The notes under the pieces are model-generated. The model was not told where the DNA came from. It saw only the letters and a list, made by a program, of their open reading frames with translations, and did no database searches. The position numbers and the translations under genes are program-made. From G025836975 sp040391135 (GTDB taxonomy: Bacteria; Pseudomonadota; Gammaproteobacteria; Burkholderiales; Burkholderiaceae_B): 64,000 nucleotides of DNA. The stretch spans positions 119,528 to 183,527 of the forward strand of contig JBEBYL010000006.1 of the NCBI GenBank assembly GCA_040391135.1, given 5' to 3'. Positions 18,679-27,739 of the stretch are shown piece by piece (position 1 is the stretch's first letter; the number at the start of each line of letters is the position of its first letter).

Positions 18679-19221
18679 ATGAACGGAATCGAAAACATTG
18701 CTCGCATACTAGCGTCCATACGTCGGCAGCTGTTCTCAAGTCTAGAGGTCGTTCTCTTTGGCTTGGTGATGTCGTTGTTGATCTTGACGGTACTTCAGGT
18801 ATTCACCCGATATGTGCTTCACTACTCACTTCCTTGGACAGAAGAAGTTGCCAGAATTGCATTGGTTTGGACAGTAATGGTCGGGGCCTCGATCGCAGCC
18901 GACCGACGCGAACACTACGCCATCACTTTTATATCCGACCATTTTCGCAAGGGCTTTAGGTTCTGGGTAGTCGTAGTGGTGAATGTCCTTGCGCTTGTCT
19001 TCCTGTTTACGCTTATGAAATTTGGCGTGGACTATGTGGCGCGCAACATGAACACAGTCTATATCGCCACTCAGGTTGCGAAAGGATTCGTCTTCTCCGC
19101 CTTACCTCTTGCCGCCACACTCATGGCTTTCAGCCTGATCACCCACACCTTTGAAGCAATCGCAATGCACGCGGCTGGCCAAGAAATTCCGGCTAGCGGT
19201 ACCTCTGCGTTGGAGATTTAA
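18679..19221 (+). CDS. TRAP transporter small permease (DctQ)
   Basis: A 180-residue four-helix membrane subunit of a TRAP carboxylate transporter. The conserved LPWTEEVARIALVWTVMVGAS block is at about residues 50-72, followed by the charged loop around ADRREHYAI. It starts 9 bases after the carboxyltransferase stop, so the transporter is transcribed with that enzyme. It pairs with the large permease that starts 3 bases downstream. Confidence 0.93.
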   Translation: MNGIENIARILASIRRQLFSSLEVVLFGLVMSLLILTVLQVFTRYVLHYSLPWTEEVARIALVWTVMVGASIAADRREHYAITFISDHFRKGFRFWVVVVVNVLALVFLFTLMKFGVDYVARNMNTVYIATQVAKGFVFSALPLAATLMAFSLITHTFEAIAMHAAGQEIPASGTSALEI

Positions 19222-19224
19222 GCC

Positions 19225-20508
19225 GTGAGCTACCTACCCTTGTTGCTAATGCTCGTGCTATTTGCCCTGGGCATGCCCATTGTATTTGCGATTGGCTTTT
19301 GTACTCTACTGTATGCGGCGTTCGTAGCCGAAGTACCGCTGTTGATCATTCCGCAGCAGATCATAACCGGATCGGACTCCTTCTTACTGCTTGCAATCCC
19401 GTTGTTTATCCTGGCCGGGATGATCATGGGCCAGGCCGACGTCACGCGGCGGCTCGTAGCTTTTTCGCTAAGCCTGGTCGGTTGGATCCGCGGAGGTCTT
19501 GCTTTGGTCAACGTCATGACCAACGTATTCATGTCGGGAATTTCAGGCTCGGGATTAGCGGATGCCGCGGCAACAGGCAGCGCGCTGGTTCCAGCTATGA
19601 AACGCAGCGGATATAGCGCGGCATTCTCCGCGGCCGTAACGGCATGTGGTTCTGTTATTGGACCGATCATTCCACCCTCGATAATCATGGTGGTGATTGG
19701 AGGCCTTACAGGCATATCGGTGGGCCGTATGTTCTTAGGGGGTGTGATACCTGGCCTAATCATGGCGCTGATGTTCGGACTCACCTGTTATATCGTGTCC
19801 AGGCGCCGTCAGTATCCCGTGGGCGCCCCCTTCTCCGTCAAGGGCGTCATACTGGCGTTCTGGGAGGCGTTACCGAGTCTAGGGTTACCGCTGATTATCG
19901 TTGGCGGCATCATGACCGGCGTATTCACACCGACAGAAGCTGCTGGCGTAGCCGTGGTCTATGTGCTGCTTCTGGGCATGTTCTATCGCAAGATGACTTG
20001 GGGCTCGTTCTATCGTTCCGTTGTTGAAACAGGCGTCATGACAGGTACCGTGCTTTTTATCGTCGGCGTGTCGGCGATCTTCGGCTGGGTGTTGATTTCC
20101 GAAAATGCTGGGGACGGCCTGGGTGATTTCCTCTTGGGCATCAGTACAAATCCCGCAGTTATGCTCCTATTGATTGCGACCATACTGATCATTATCGGCT
20201 TCTTCATGGAGGTTCTGGCAATCTTGATTCTATCGGTTCCAGTACTCATGCCGATTGTTTCATCTGTGGGAATCGACCCTGTTCACTTCGCAGTTATCGC
20301 TACCGTGGCACTGTCCACCGGGCTCGTGACTCCACCCTTCGGCTTGTGCATGTTTTTGATGTGCAAACTTGCAGATGTGAAAATCGAGGAATATACGGTC
20401 GAATGCATCCCGTTCTATCTCTGCATGATCGGTTCGCTAGTATTGCTAATCTTTTTCCCCCAGTTGGTTCTTTGGCTGCCCGACACCTTAATGGGAGCCA
20501 TGCAGTAA
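19225..20508 (+). CDS. TRAP transporter large permease (DctM)
   Basis: A 427-residue membrane subunit with about 12 hydrophobic segments that moves the substrate with sodium. GTG start, 3 bases after the DctQ stop. Family landmarks are LLAIPLFILAGMIMGQ near residue 50, SGSGLADAAATGSALVPAMKRSGY near 110, GPIIPPSIIMVVIGG near 150 and FTPTEAAGVAVVYVLL near 235. With the binding protein downstream it completes a full tripartite system within the carboxylase operon. Confidence 0.95.
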   Translation: MSYLPLLLMLVLFALGMPIVFAIGFCTLLYAAFVAEVPLLIIPQQIITGSDSFLLLAIPLFILAGMIMGQADVTRRLVAFSLSLVGWIRGGLALVNVMTNVFMSGISGSGLADAAATGSALVPAMKRSGYSAAFSAAVTACGSVIGPIIPPSIIMVVIGGLTGISVGRMFLGGVIPGLIMALMFGLTCYIVSRRRQYPVGAPFSVKGVILAFWEALPSLGLPLIIVGGIMTGVFTPTEAAGVAVVYVLLLGMFYRKMTWGSFYRSVVETGVMTGTVLFIVGVSAIFGWVLISENAGDGLGDFLLGISTNPAVMLLLIATILIIIGFFMEVLAILILSVPVLMPIVSSVGIDPVHFAVIATVALSTGLVTPPFGLCMFLMCKLADVKIEEYTVECIPFYLCMIGSLVLLIFFPQLVLWLPDTLMGAMQ

Positions 20509-20577
20509 TCGCGATCGCTATACCCCACAACGCCCGGATGATACCGAGCCAACATATACCCGCATGAGGAGACAACA

Positions 20578-21579
20578 ATGCTACACAGATCAATTGCTAT
20601 ATTGAGCACAGCACTTATCACTATGGTTTCGGTCAATGCTTATGCCAAAGAGGATATTCCGAAGCTCAAAATACGAGCCACCAATTCGTATCTGGAAAGT
20701 CAACCGGCTGGCAAGGCCATGGATTTCTTTGCGAAACGTGTATCGGAACTATCTGACGGACGCATGACCGTCCAGGTCTATCATGCCGGCAAGCTCTATA
20801 CCGAAGACGCATCCATCCAGGCCGTGCTGGACGGTACCGTCGACATGGGCATGGCCAGTGCCGCCAATCACGGCCCCTTCACCAAAGCATGGGCGCCGGT
20901 GGAAACTCCGTTCTTACTTAATAGACAACAGTTTCGCGACATTATCATTCAGGGAGAGATCGGACAGGAATTACGCAAACAAGCGCAGGCAGATGGCCTT
21001 CATGCATTGTTGGTGCTTGAAACGGGCGGTCACCGCGTCGTGGGCGGCAGCCGGCCGGTGAAGGTTCCTGCCGACATGGAAGGCAAAAAGATACGGACCG
21101 CACAATCGTCCGTCATGCTTGGCTTCTACCGCTCCGTCGGTGCCAATCCTGTTGTCGTGCCCTGGGGTGAAACTTATCTGGCCCTATCCAACCACGTCGT
21201 AGATGGTTTGGATGCCGTGACCTCTTCCTGGCCGCTGGGCAATCTCGCTGAAGTTGCAAAGTACATCACCGCTATCAATTGGGCACCAGTATCCACAGTC
21301 GTCGATACCAGCGTTGCCTGGTGGAAGAAACGCACACCAAAGCAACAAGAGATCATTACCCAGGCGGCGTTAGAAGCACAAGCCTTCTCGATGAAGCTTG
21401 AGGACGCAGATCAAGCAGCGGTGCGAGAGACCATCAAGAAGCAGGGCGCTACCATCTACGACCCCACACCTGAAGAACTTGAGAAGTGGCGAGCTGCCAG
21501 TAAAAAAGTATGGGCCACGATTCCCGGCGATCAGTCGATCATCGAGAAAATCAGCACTATCACTTCCTCAAGCAAATGA
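20578..21579 (+). CDS. TRAP transporter periplasmic binding protein (DctP)
   Basis: A 333-residue periplasmic solute-binding protein with a signal peptide at about residues 1-23 (cleavage near AYA). The family's substrate arginine lies in the GGHRVVGGSRPVKVPADMEGKKIR region (about 148-170), where it normally salt-bridges a carboxylate. Preceded by a GAGGAG-like ribosome site. The stop overlaps the next gene (SDR) by 4 bases. The ligand is likely a carboxylic acid by family knowledge, and is otherwise unknown. Confidence 0.93.
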   Translation: MLHRSIAILSTALITMVSVNAYAKEDIPKLKIRATNSYLESQPAGKAMDFFAKRVSELSDGRMTVQVYHAGKLYTEDASIQAVLDGTVDMGMASAANHGPFTKAWAPVETPFLLNRQQFRDIIIQGEIGQELRKQAQADGLHALLVLETGGHRVVGGSRPVKVPADMEGKKIRTAQSSVMLGFYRSVGANPVVVPWGETYLALSNHVVDGLDAVTSSWPLGNLAEVAKYITAINWAPVSTVVDTSVAWWKKRTPKQQEIITQAALEAQAFSMKLEDADQAAVRETIKKQGATIYDPTPEELEKWRAASKKVWATIPGDQSIIEKISTITSSSK

Positions 21580-22337
21580 GTACCAGTTCTTTTGACGGCC
21601 GCGTTGCCATTGTTACAGGCGCGGCCGCGAGCCTGGGCGCTGCAACGGCCCGTCAGTTGGCAAGTCGCGGTGCCACCGTGATACTCGTTGACCGCCATCT
21701 TTCGACTGCAACGGCCGTTCAGGATCACATTCGCGAGTCCGGCGGTAACGCTCTGGCGCTACAGTGCAACGTAACAGACACGCGTGAATTTGAGTATCTA
21801 GTGACCGATGTCATACGCCGCTACAGACATATCGACATGCTGGTGAACAATGCCGGCACGCTCGGCCCCATAAAGCCACTGTCACAGATTTCCGACGAGG
21901 AAGTTACCCAGGTATTGGACCTGAACGTCAAGTCAGTGTTTTCTTGTACACGATCAGTTATCGGGGCAATGCTGACCAATGGAGGCAAGGGGACTATCGT
22001 CACCATTGCCTCCGTCGCAGGCAAAGAGGGACCCAAGGATTTATCCATCTATTCTGCATCCAAAGGCGCAATTATTGCTTGCACGAAATCATGGGCGAAA
22101 GAAGTCGTGGATCATGGCATTAGGGTCAACTGCGTTTCGCCTTCCCTAATCGACTCTACCGGAATGCAAGCCGAGATGCCTGCCTCGTTCACCAGCGACT
22201 CCATCAGCCGTATCCCGATGAAACGGGCGGCAACTATAGACGAGGTAGCCAATATCGTCACCTTCCTTCTCTCTGATGAAGCCAGCTTCGTTACAGGCGC
22301 TTGTTATGACGTTAGCGGCGGGAGGTCGGCATACTGA
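21576..22337 (+). CDS. SDR-family oxidoreductase
   Basis: A 253-residue classical short-chain dehydrogenase. ATG at 21576 overlaps the DctP stop. The nucleotide-binding loop is VTGAAASLGAATA at about residues 13-25, NNAG follows near 90, and the catalytic set is Ser in IASVAG with Tyr and Lys in YSASKGA (YxxxK). An acidic residue after the second strand (VDRH) suggests NAD(H) preference. The C-terminal family motif (SDEASFVTGACYDVSGG) is complete. It overlaps the next SDR by 1 base. Role in the pathway is presumably oxidation of an alcohol intermediate, which is inference. Confidence 0.92.
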   Translation: MSTSSFDGRVAIVTGAAASLGAATARQLASRGATVILVDRHLSTATAVQDHIRESGGNALALQCNVTDTREFEYLVTDVIRRYRHIDMLVNNAGTLGPIKPLSQISDEEVTQVLDLNVKSVFSCTRSVIGAMLTNGGKGTIVTIASVAGKEGPKDLSIYSASKGAIIACTKSWAKEVVDHGIRVNCVSPSLIDSTGMQAEMPASFTSDSISRIPMKRAATIDEVANIVTFLLSDEASFVTGACYDVSGGRSAY

Positions 22338-23137
22338 TGAATGCGCCTTTCACCGCCACCTTGCCATCTCCCGATCAGGTCCGCGGAATTTTTAACCTTA
22401 GTGGACGAACGGCGATAGTCACCGGGGGTGCGTCCGGACTGGGACGCGCCATCGCCTGGGGGTTGGCCAGCTTCGGGGCCAATATCGCCATCCTCGACCT
22501 GAACGGCGAGGACGCTGCCCAATTTGCACGCGCCATACAGTCTGAGCTGGGGTGTCAAGCGGCCTCGTTTGCGGTCGATATGAGCGTTGAAGCCGCCGTC
22601 AACGCTGCCTTTTCATCCATAGAGCAGCACTTCAACACGCTTGATGTACTTGTCAATGGAGCTGGCCATAATATTCGGAAGCCCATGGTGCAGATGAACC
22701 AGTCCGAATTCGATTCGCTTTACGAAGTGCATGTTCGCGGTGCCTTCCTGGCTTCCAAGGCGGCCGCCCGGATCATGCAACAGCAGGGTAGCGGATCGAT
22801 TATCAATATCGCCTCCATTGCCGGCTTGGTTGGTATTTCCGGGGTTGTCCCTTATGCAGCCGCCAAGGGCGCCCTCATTCAAATGACCAAGGCCTTCGCG
22901 CTTGAAATGGCACCGATGGGCGTACGCGTGAATGCGATTGCCCCCGGCTTCATCGACACCCCACTAACGCGCCAGCATGCGCCGTCTGTGCGCGAAGAGA
23001 TCGGCACAAAGACCCCTCTGGGGCGCTTGGGCAACGCCGACGAAATGATCGGCCCGGCTGTGTTTCTGGCTTCCGATGCCTCCAGTTTTATAACTGGTGC
23101 GACGGTGCTGGCTGACGGCGGTTGGACGGCGCAGTAA
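22337..23137 (+). CDS. SDR-family oxidoreductase (second)
   Basis: A 266-residue short-chain dehydrogenase, related to but clearly different from its neighbour. The Rossmann loop is VTGGASGLGRAIA (about 29-41), NGAGHN replaces the usual NNAG near 107, and the catalytic residues are in NIASIAG and YAAAKGA. LDLNGED after strand 2 suggests NAD(H). It is the last intact gene of the plus-strand operon. What follows is the remnant of a binding-protein gene. Confidence 0.92.
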   Translation: MNAPFTATLPSPDQVRGIFNLSGRTAIVTGGASGLGRAIAWGLASFGANIAILDLNGEDAAQFARAIQSELGCQAASFAVDMSVEAAVNAAFSSIEQHFNTLDVLVNGAGHNIRKPMVQMNQSEFDSLYEVHVRGAFLASKAAARIMQQQGSGSIINIASIAGLVGISGVVPYAAAKGALIQMTKAFALEMAPMGVRVNAIAPGFIDTPLTRQHAPSVREEIGTKTPLGRLGNADEMIGPAVFLASDASSFITGATVLADGGWTAQ

Positions 23138-23156
23138 GATGCCTGCCGCATAGGCT

Positions 23157-23425
23157 GTGGCGCGCATGGGGAATCGTATCATTCGCGATAGCACAAACTT
23201 CGGATCTCAAGACATGGAGGCAGCACCCGTCGAAAAGATCTCGAACGACATTGCATCTATTCTGTCGGATCCGGAGGAATCAAAGACGCTCGCCCGAATC
23301 GGTGCTGAACCTGCATACCAGGCTTCGTCTCAGTTCAAATCCTTTACTGACACCGAAATGAACAAGTACAGCGCCATCGTGGAAGAAGCGGATATAGAAA
23401 AACATAAATCCTGCGAACGCTCTTA
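23157..23425 (+). pseudogene. Remnant of a Bug/TctC-type binding protein gene (C-terminal part only)
   Basis: An open frame here encodes PVEKISNDIASILSDPEES, then LARIGAEPAYQASSQFKSF and TDTEMNKYSAIVEEADIE. This is the C-terminal end of Bug-family tripartite tricarboxylate binding proteins (helix, GAEP loop, final helix ending KxAxIVKxAxIK). The N-terminal 230 or so residues are absent and the frame then runs through into the convergent TauE gene without the normal stop. I read it as the scar of a deletion or of past replacement of a Bug transporter by the TRAP system. Confidence 0.6.
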
Positions 23426-24193
23426 CTACACGACCAAAGCCGTGATACCGATGGCCAGCAGCAGGAACAGGGAAAATCTTCGTACCCGCTCCTGATGCTG
23501 ACCCATCGACCAGCGGTGCAGATAGACGCCTAGAAAACTGGCGATCACGGCCACCGGCAACAGGACCAAGGCATAGATTCCTTGCTGCCCCGTCAGCGAA
23601 TTGCTCAGCCCCAGCGGAACAATCGTAGCCACTTGCCCGAGGCTGAAGTAGACGAGGCTTACCGCACGCATGACGACAAGCGGCAACGATCGATCCGACA
23701 TCATGTACAAGATAACCGGTGGCCCGCCTATGCCTGCAATCGCGGTCATGAAGCCGCTTAGTGCACCTGCCGACGAGTCCTGGATTAACCCGCGCCGCCC
23801 TCTGTAATGCCAACCCGCCAGCATCAGCAACGCTACCAATATTACAATCAAGGACACGACTTTTCGCATGACGATCGGGTCGATGCTGCTCAGCGTGGCC
23901 AAGCCAATAGGCAAGCCCAATAACGATGGAATGAACAGACGCAGTACGAGGCGCCAGTCGACGTTGCGCAAAGCCTCGGGCAACATCTGGAAAGTGGTCA
24001 ACAGGTTAATACCCAACACCAGGACCACAACGTCGGTTGGCGGCATTACAAGACTGAAAACCGGAGCCATCAGCAGGCCAGCTCCAAAACCAGAGAAGCC
24101 TCGCATAGCGCTACCAACGAAGGTGGCGCCAGCCAGTATGGCGAATACGGACAGGCTGGGCAACTGCTCTAGTACACCGTCAGGCATCTGCAT
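23426..24193 (-). CDS. TauE/SafE-family membrane protein
   Basis: A 255-residue membrane protein with about seven to eight helices and the duplicated TauE/SafE glycine motifs: MRGFSGFGAGLLMAP (about 29-43) and ALSGFMTAIAGIGGPPVILY (about 140-160). The family includes proposed sulfite or sulfoacetate exporters and other organic-anion carriers. It starts 6 bases after the ABC permease stop, so it belongs to that operon. It is a clear paralogue of the gene at 35221-35985. Whether sulfur is involved is not shown. Confidence 0.9.
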   Translation of the reverse strand: MQMPDGVLEQLPSLSVFAILAGATFVGSAMRGFSGFGAGLLMAPVFSLVMPPTDVVVLVLGINLLTTFQMLPEALRNVDWRLVLRLFIPSLLGLPIGLATLSSIDPIVMRKVVSLIVILVALLMLAGWHYRGRRGLIQDSSAGALSGFMTAIAGIGGPPVILYMMSDRSLPLVVMRAVSLVYFSLGQVATIVPLGLSNSLTGQQGIYALVLLPVAVIASFLGVYLHRWSMGQHQERVRRFSLFLLLAIGITALVV

Positions 24194-24199
24194 ATTCTC

Positions 24200-25078
24200 T
24201 TAGCTCTGCATGCCCCAACGACGAATCGTGCATTTTTCCAGCGTGTTGAATATTACGTTCTCTACAAAAAGACCGATCATGATGACCATGAACAAGCCGG
24301 CGAACACGCTGGGAATTTCGAGCATATTTTTGTTCTCGTAAATAAACCAGCCCAAGCCGCCGGAGCCAGAGCTTACGCCAAAGACAAGCTCTGCGGCAAT
24401 CAAGGTACGCCAGGCGAACGCCCATCCGATCTTCAATCCAGACAGAATGCTAGCAAAGGCGGCCGGAATCAGGATTCGCCGCACATACGAAAAGCCGCTT
24501 AGACCGTAATTGCGCCCAACCATGCGCAGCGTGGGCGATACCGATAGAAAACCCGAATGAGTATTCAACGCGACCGCCCATAGTACCGAGTGCACCAACA
24601 CAAAGATCAGGCTGCCTTCGCCTAGACCAAACCAGATCAGAGCCAAGGGCAGTAATGCGATAGCCGGCAAAGGATTGAACATCGCTGTCAAAGTCTCCAG
24701 AATATCCGTTCCGATTCGGGTGGTAATAGCCAGCACGGTCAGCACGGCTGCCAGCCCGATGCCTACCGCGTAGCCCATCAGCAACACGCGTATGGATGTC
24801 CAGGCCTTAAGCAGCAATCCGCCCGAAGCAATGCCCTCGAACACGGCTCGGATTGTATCGGTGAAGGTCGGGAATATTAAGGAATTGTTCAAATTGGTGG
24901 CGTAAATCTGCCAAATAATGGCCAGTACCACCAGAATGAAAAGCTTGCGTACGCCACCGATGTTGGTGATGCGCTCCCACAAGGACAACGGCTTCTCGAC
25001 GATCCCGAATGACTCCGAAGCGATTGGATTACTGTAAACCTCGGGCCGTGATCGCGCCATTTCCGTGGGTTCAGACAT
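24200..25078 (-). CDS. SsuC/TauC-type ABC transporter permease
   Basis: A 292-residue inner-membrane permease of the nitrate/sulfonate/taurine importer family with about six helices and the cytoplasmic coupling loop near residue 190 (LRMVGRNYGLSGFSYVRRIL). It overlaps the ATPase gene upstream by 8 bases, giving translational coupling. Members of this family also carry thiamine precursors, phthalates and other aromatic or sulfonated acids, so the substrate stays open. Confidence 0.92.
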   Translation of the reverse strand: MSEPTEMARSRPEVYSNPIASESFGIVEKPLSLWERITNIGGVRKLFILVVLAIIWQIYATNLNNSLIFPTFTDTIRAVFEGIASGGLLLKAWTSIRVLLMGYAVGIGLAAVLTVLAITTRIGTDILETLTAMFNPLPAIALLPLALIWFGLGEGSLIFVLVHSVLWAVALNTHSGFLSVSPTLRMVGRNYGLSGFSYVRRILIPAAFASILSGLKIGWAFAWRTLIAAELVFGVSSGSGGLGWFIYENKNMLEIPSVFAGLFMVIMIGLFVENVIFNTLEKCTIRRWGMQS

Positions 25079-25871
25079 GATGCACCTCCACTTCTTCTTC
25101 GACTTTGTCGGCGAACAACATGTTATTGATCTTGCCTTCCAAGGCCTGATGCAAGGTGGGGTCTTGCTCGCCTCGCGCCAAGCTGTTCAGTTCCGCCTTC
25201 ACCTGACCGGGATGCGGTGTCAACAGCAATATGCGGCTGCCAATCCGCATGGCCTCGGGAATAGAGTGTGTAACGAACAAGACAGTGAACTTCGTGTCAT
25301 CCCACAGTTGTAGCAACTCGTCCTGCATCTTGCGACGGGTCAGTGCGTCCAACGCGGCAAACGGCTCATCCATCAACAAGATGGCCGGTTCCATTGCCAT
25401 GCCACGGGCGATGGCTACGCGTTGCTTCATTCCACCGGAGAGCATATGCGGGTGGCTATCGGCGAACTTGGTCAGGTTCACCTTAGCGATGTATTCCATG
25501 GCTTTTGCCTTCGCGTCGCGTTGATTCATCTTGCCACTGGCGTGCAACGGAAATGCAACGTTTTCGGATATGGTCTTCCAGGGCAGGAGTTGGTCGAACT
25601 CCTGGAACACCATCATGCGGTCCGGGCCGGGTCGTTGCACTTCGCGACCCTGAAGCCGGATTTTGCCTTCGGTGGGTGTAAGATAGCCCCCGACCGCTTT
25701 CAGTAACGAAGATTTTCCGCAGCCCGACGGACCTAGCAACACGAAGCGGTCGCCCGACTCGACCTGAAAGCTGACTTTGTACGTTGCCGTGATCAAGTGC
25801 TCTACGGTCTTGTATTGCAGTGTTACGCCCTGAACATCAAGCAGGGGTGCCTGCATGTCATGCTGATTCAT
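25071..25871 (-). CDS. SsuB/TauB-type ABC transporter ATPase
   Basis: A 266-residue ATP-binding subunit. Walker A is LLGPSGCGKSSLL (about 45-57), the Q-loop is in VFQEFDQLLPW, the signature is LSGGMKQRVAIARG and Walker B is ILLMDEPFAALD. The ATG at 25871 is used: the in-frame TTG two codons earlier is unlikely, and GAGG sits 6 bases before the ATG. Partner of the permease and of the binding protein encoded upstream. Confidence 0.93.
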   Translation of the reverse strand: MNQHDMQAPLLDVQGVTLQYKTVEHLITATYKVSFQVESGDRFVLLGPSGCGKSSLLKAVGGYLTPTEGKIRLQGREVQRPGPDRMMVFQEFDQLLPWKTISENVAFPLHASGKMNQRDAKAKAMEYIAKVNLTKFADSHPHMLSGGMKQRVAIARGMAMEPAILLMDEPFAALDALTRRKMQDELLQLWDDTKFTVLFVTHSIPEAMRIGSRILLLTPHPGQVKAELNSLARGEQDPTLHQALEGKINNMLFADKVEEEVEVHHV

Positions 25872-25926
25872 TTCCAACCTCTATCCTAATGACGCGCCGG
25901 AGGGAGGCCCGGCGCATCGAGCGTGC

Positions 25927-26937
25927 TCAGCTTCCTTGCAGGTCGTGTACTTCTGGAAAGAACAAATCACTCCAAGCTTTCGGGCGGTTCTTGATCGTAC
26001 CGACATCGTTCATGAACTGTGCAAAAGGCAGAATGCGATCCGGCGCTAGCTTGTACGTGATCTGTGGGTCGCGGACCATCTTCTCTATGAAATCAACGTT
26101 GTCCTTACCGCCGGTATCCTTCACATAAAGCTCCGCAGCCTTGCGCGGATTGGCGTTGATCCAGTCCGTTGCCTCGTTAAGCGCCGCCAGAACGGCCTTG
26201 AAGGTCTTTGGATTCTCAGTACGAAACTTGTCAGTGCCCCAGACCATCAGGAACGTAGTGGGTCCTCCCATGATGTCATAAGAGTTCAAAACGACGTGTA
26301 CGCCCTCTTTGTCCAAGGCCATGTATTGAAAGGGTGGGCTTGTAAAGGTGGACCGTATACCTGCTGAGCCTGAAAGCATCGCGTTCAGTCCTTCCGGGTG
26401 CGGTAAGTTCACCATCAAAGGGTTAAGTTTTTTATAGTTTTCCATCCCCCACTTCTTGGCAGCCGCCATTTGCAGGTATACCGTCTGAACCGACGAACCG
26501 GCACCGGCCATGGCGATTTTATCTTTGTCCGTGAAGTCGTCGATGGTCTTGATTTCCGGTGCAATGCTGACCAGCATATTGGGCATGGAACTCAGCGCAG
26601 CCACCCCATGGACTTTCACATTGCTACGGGTCTTGTCCCATAGAATAATCGCCGGGCCTGTTCCGCCTGCAGCGAAGTTCAGTTGACCAGAAAGCAGTGC
26701 ATCGTTCGCTGCGGAGCCCGACCCAAAACGTGACCACGTCACCTTGGTGTCGTTTAAACCCGCTTCCTTCAGCTGCTTTTGTACCAACCCATTGATGTTC
26801 ATTACCGTCAAGGGCAAGTAGCCGATGCCAAACTGGCGCGCCAATGTGACTTCGTCGGTTTCAGCGTGCGCCGAGCCCGCCATCATGACTCCACATAAGA
26901 TGGCAGCAGCGTACTGCATTACGTGTCTTGTCTTCAT
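25927..26937 (-). CDS. ABC transporter periplasmic binding protein (NrtA/SsuA-like)
   Basis: A 336-residue periplasmic binding protein of the NMT1/SsuA fold. ATG at 26937 (MKTRHVMQYAAAILCGVMMA) with AAAGGAG upstream, signal peptide to about residue 26 (AHA). Typical landmarks are FGIGYLPLTVMNINGLVQKQ near 35 and RFGSGSAANDALLSGQLNFAAGG at about 68-90. It is first of the three transporter genes after the GntR gene, so the order is regulator, binding protein, ATPase, permease, TauE-like. Confidence 0.92.
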   Translation of the reverse strand: MKTRHVMQYAAAILCGVMMAGSAHAETDEVTLARQFGIGYLPLTVMNINGLVQKQLKEAGLNDTKVTWSRFGSGSAANDALLSGQLNFAAGGTGPAIILWDKTRSNVKVHGVAALSSMPNMLVSIAPEIKTIDDFTDKDKIAMAGAGSSVQTVYLQMAAAKKWGMENYKKLNPLMVNLPHPEGLNAMLSGSAGIRSTFTSPPFQYMALDKEGVHVVLNSYDIMGGPTTFLMVWGTDKFRTENPKTFKAVLAALNEATDWINANPRKAAELYVKDTGGKDNVDFIEKMVRDPQITYKLAPDRILPFAQFMNDVGTIKNRPKAWSDLFFPEVHDLQGS

Positions 26938-27028
26938 CTCGTTCTCCTTTGGGTAAATATGCCGCAGCTTGCATGGCGGTTCTGTTTTCTTACTGCCGGT
27001 TGCGCTGGTCTGGCGTAGCGCTTGATGC

Positions 27029-27739
27029 TTAAAGTACGTATTTGATATAGCGGGCCAGGAAAGCCTTGGCGTTGCGTATGTTGGTGCGGCGTAACTGCTC
27101 CGCGGCATCGCAATCGCCGCGGCGCATGGCTTCCAGCACAGCACGGTGTTCGCGCACGCCAATTTCCCCTCGGCCAGGCAAGATAACGATACGGCGGATG
27201 AGAACTTGCGTTTTCTCGTAGATGTTGTCCAACGCCTGCGCAAGGACCGGGTTGTCGGCAGCTTCGATGCAACGGCGCCGAAAACTGTCATAGATTTCGG
27301 TATAGGCCTCGAAATCTCCATTCTTCACTGCGGTTTCCACCGGGCCCGAAAACTGATCGAGCAAATCCTGCCATGAAGCAGGCTCGGCATTCTGGCAGGC
27401 TAGGCGCGCGCATAGTCCCTCCAGCACTTCCCTCATATCGTAAATGTGAAAAACCTGCTGTGGTTCAAGCCGGGCCACCAGCGCCCCACGGTTGGGTATG
27501 CGCTCAATCAGGCCCCGTTGTTCCAGAACCGTGAACACGTCACGAATGCGCGTACGCGGCACATCAAACTCTTTGGCTAGCTCGTACTCGTTCAGTTTGG
27601 CGCCTGGCGGAAGTTCATAACGGGCAATCCGTTCGCGCAAGATATGGAGCACGTCGGGATGGCCGCCACTTTTGGCTTTCGTCCTGGGCACCGGTGTCGC
27701 GGCCGATGTGGCCGCCTTAGCTCTCGTACTGGGGGCCAT
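27029..27739 (-). CDS. GntR-family regulator, FCD subfamily (paralogue 1)
   Basis: A 236-residue repressor-type regulator. The winged-helix domain (about 27-90) contains KLNEYELAKEFDVPRTRIRDVFTVLEQRGL, and the all-helical FCD ligand domain (about 100-225) has the metal-site residues expected of the group. ATG at 27739 is preferred over an in-frame TTG at 27775 because GGAG precedes it by 6 bases. It is strongly similar along its length to the regulator at 34197-34892, including the IERIPNRGA and VLIRR segments and a C-terminal RYIKYVL versus QYRKYLL. Probably controls the ABC operon directly downstream and its own promoter. Confidence 0.92.
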   Translation of the reverse strand: MAPSTRAKAATSAATPVPRTKAKSGGHPDVLHILRERIARYELPPGAKLNEYELAKEFDVPRTRIRDVFTVLEQRGLIERIPNRGALVARLEPQQVFHIYDMREVLEGLCARLACQNAEPASWQDLLDQFSGPVETAVKNGDFEAYTEIYDSFRRRCIEAADNPVLAQALDNIYEKTQVLIRRIVILPGRGEIGVREHRAVLEAMRRGDCDAAEQLRRTNIRNAKAFLARYIKYVL

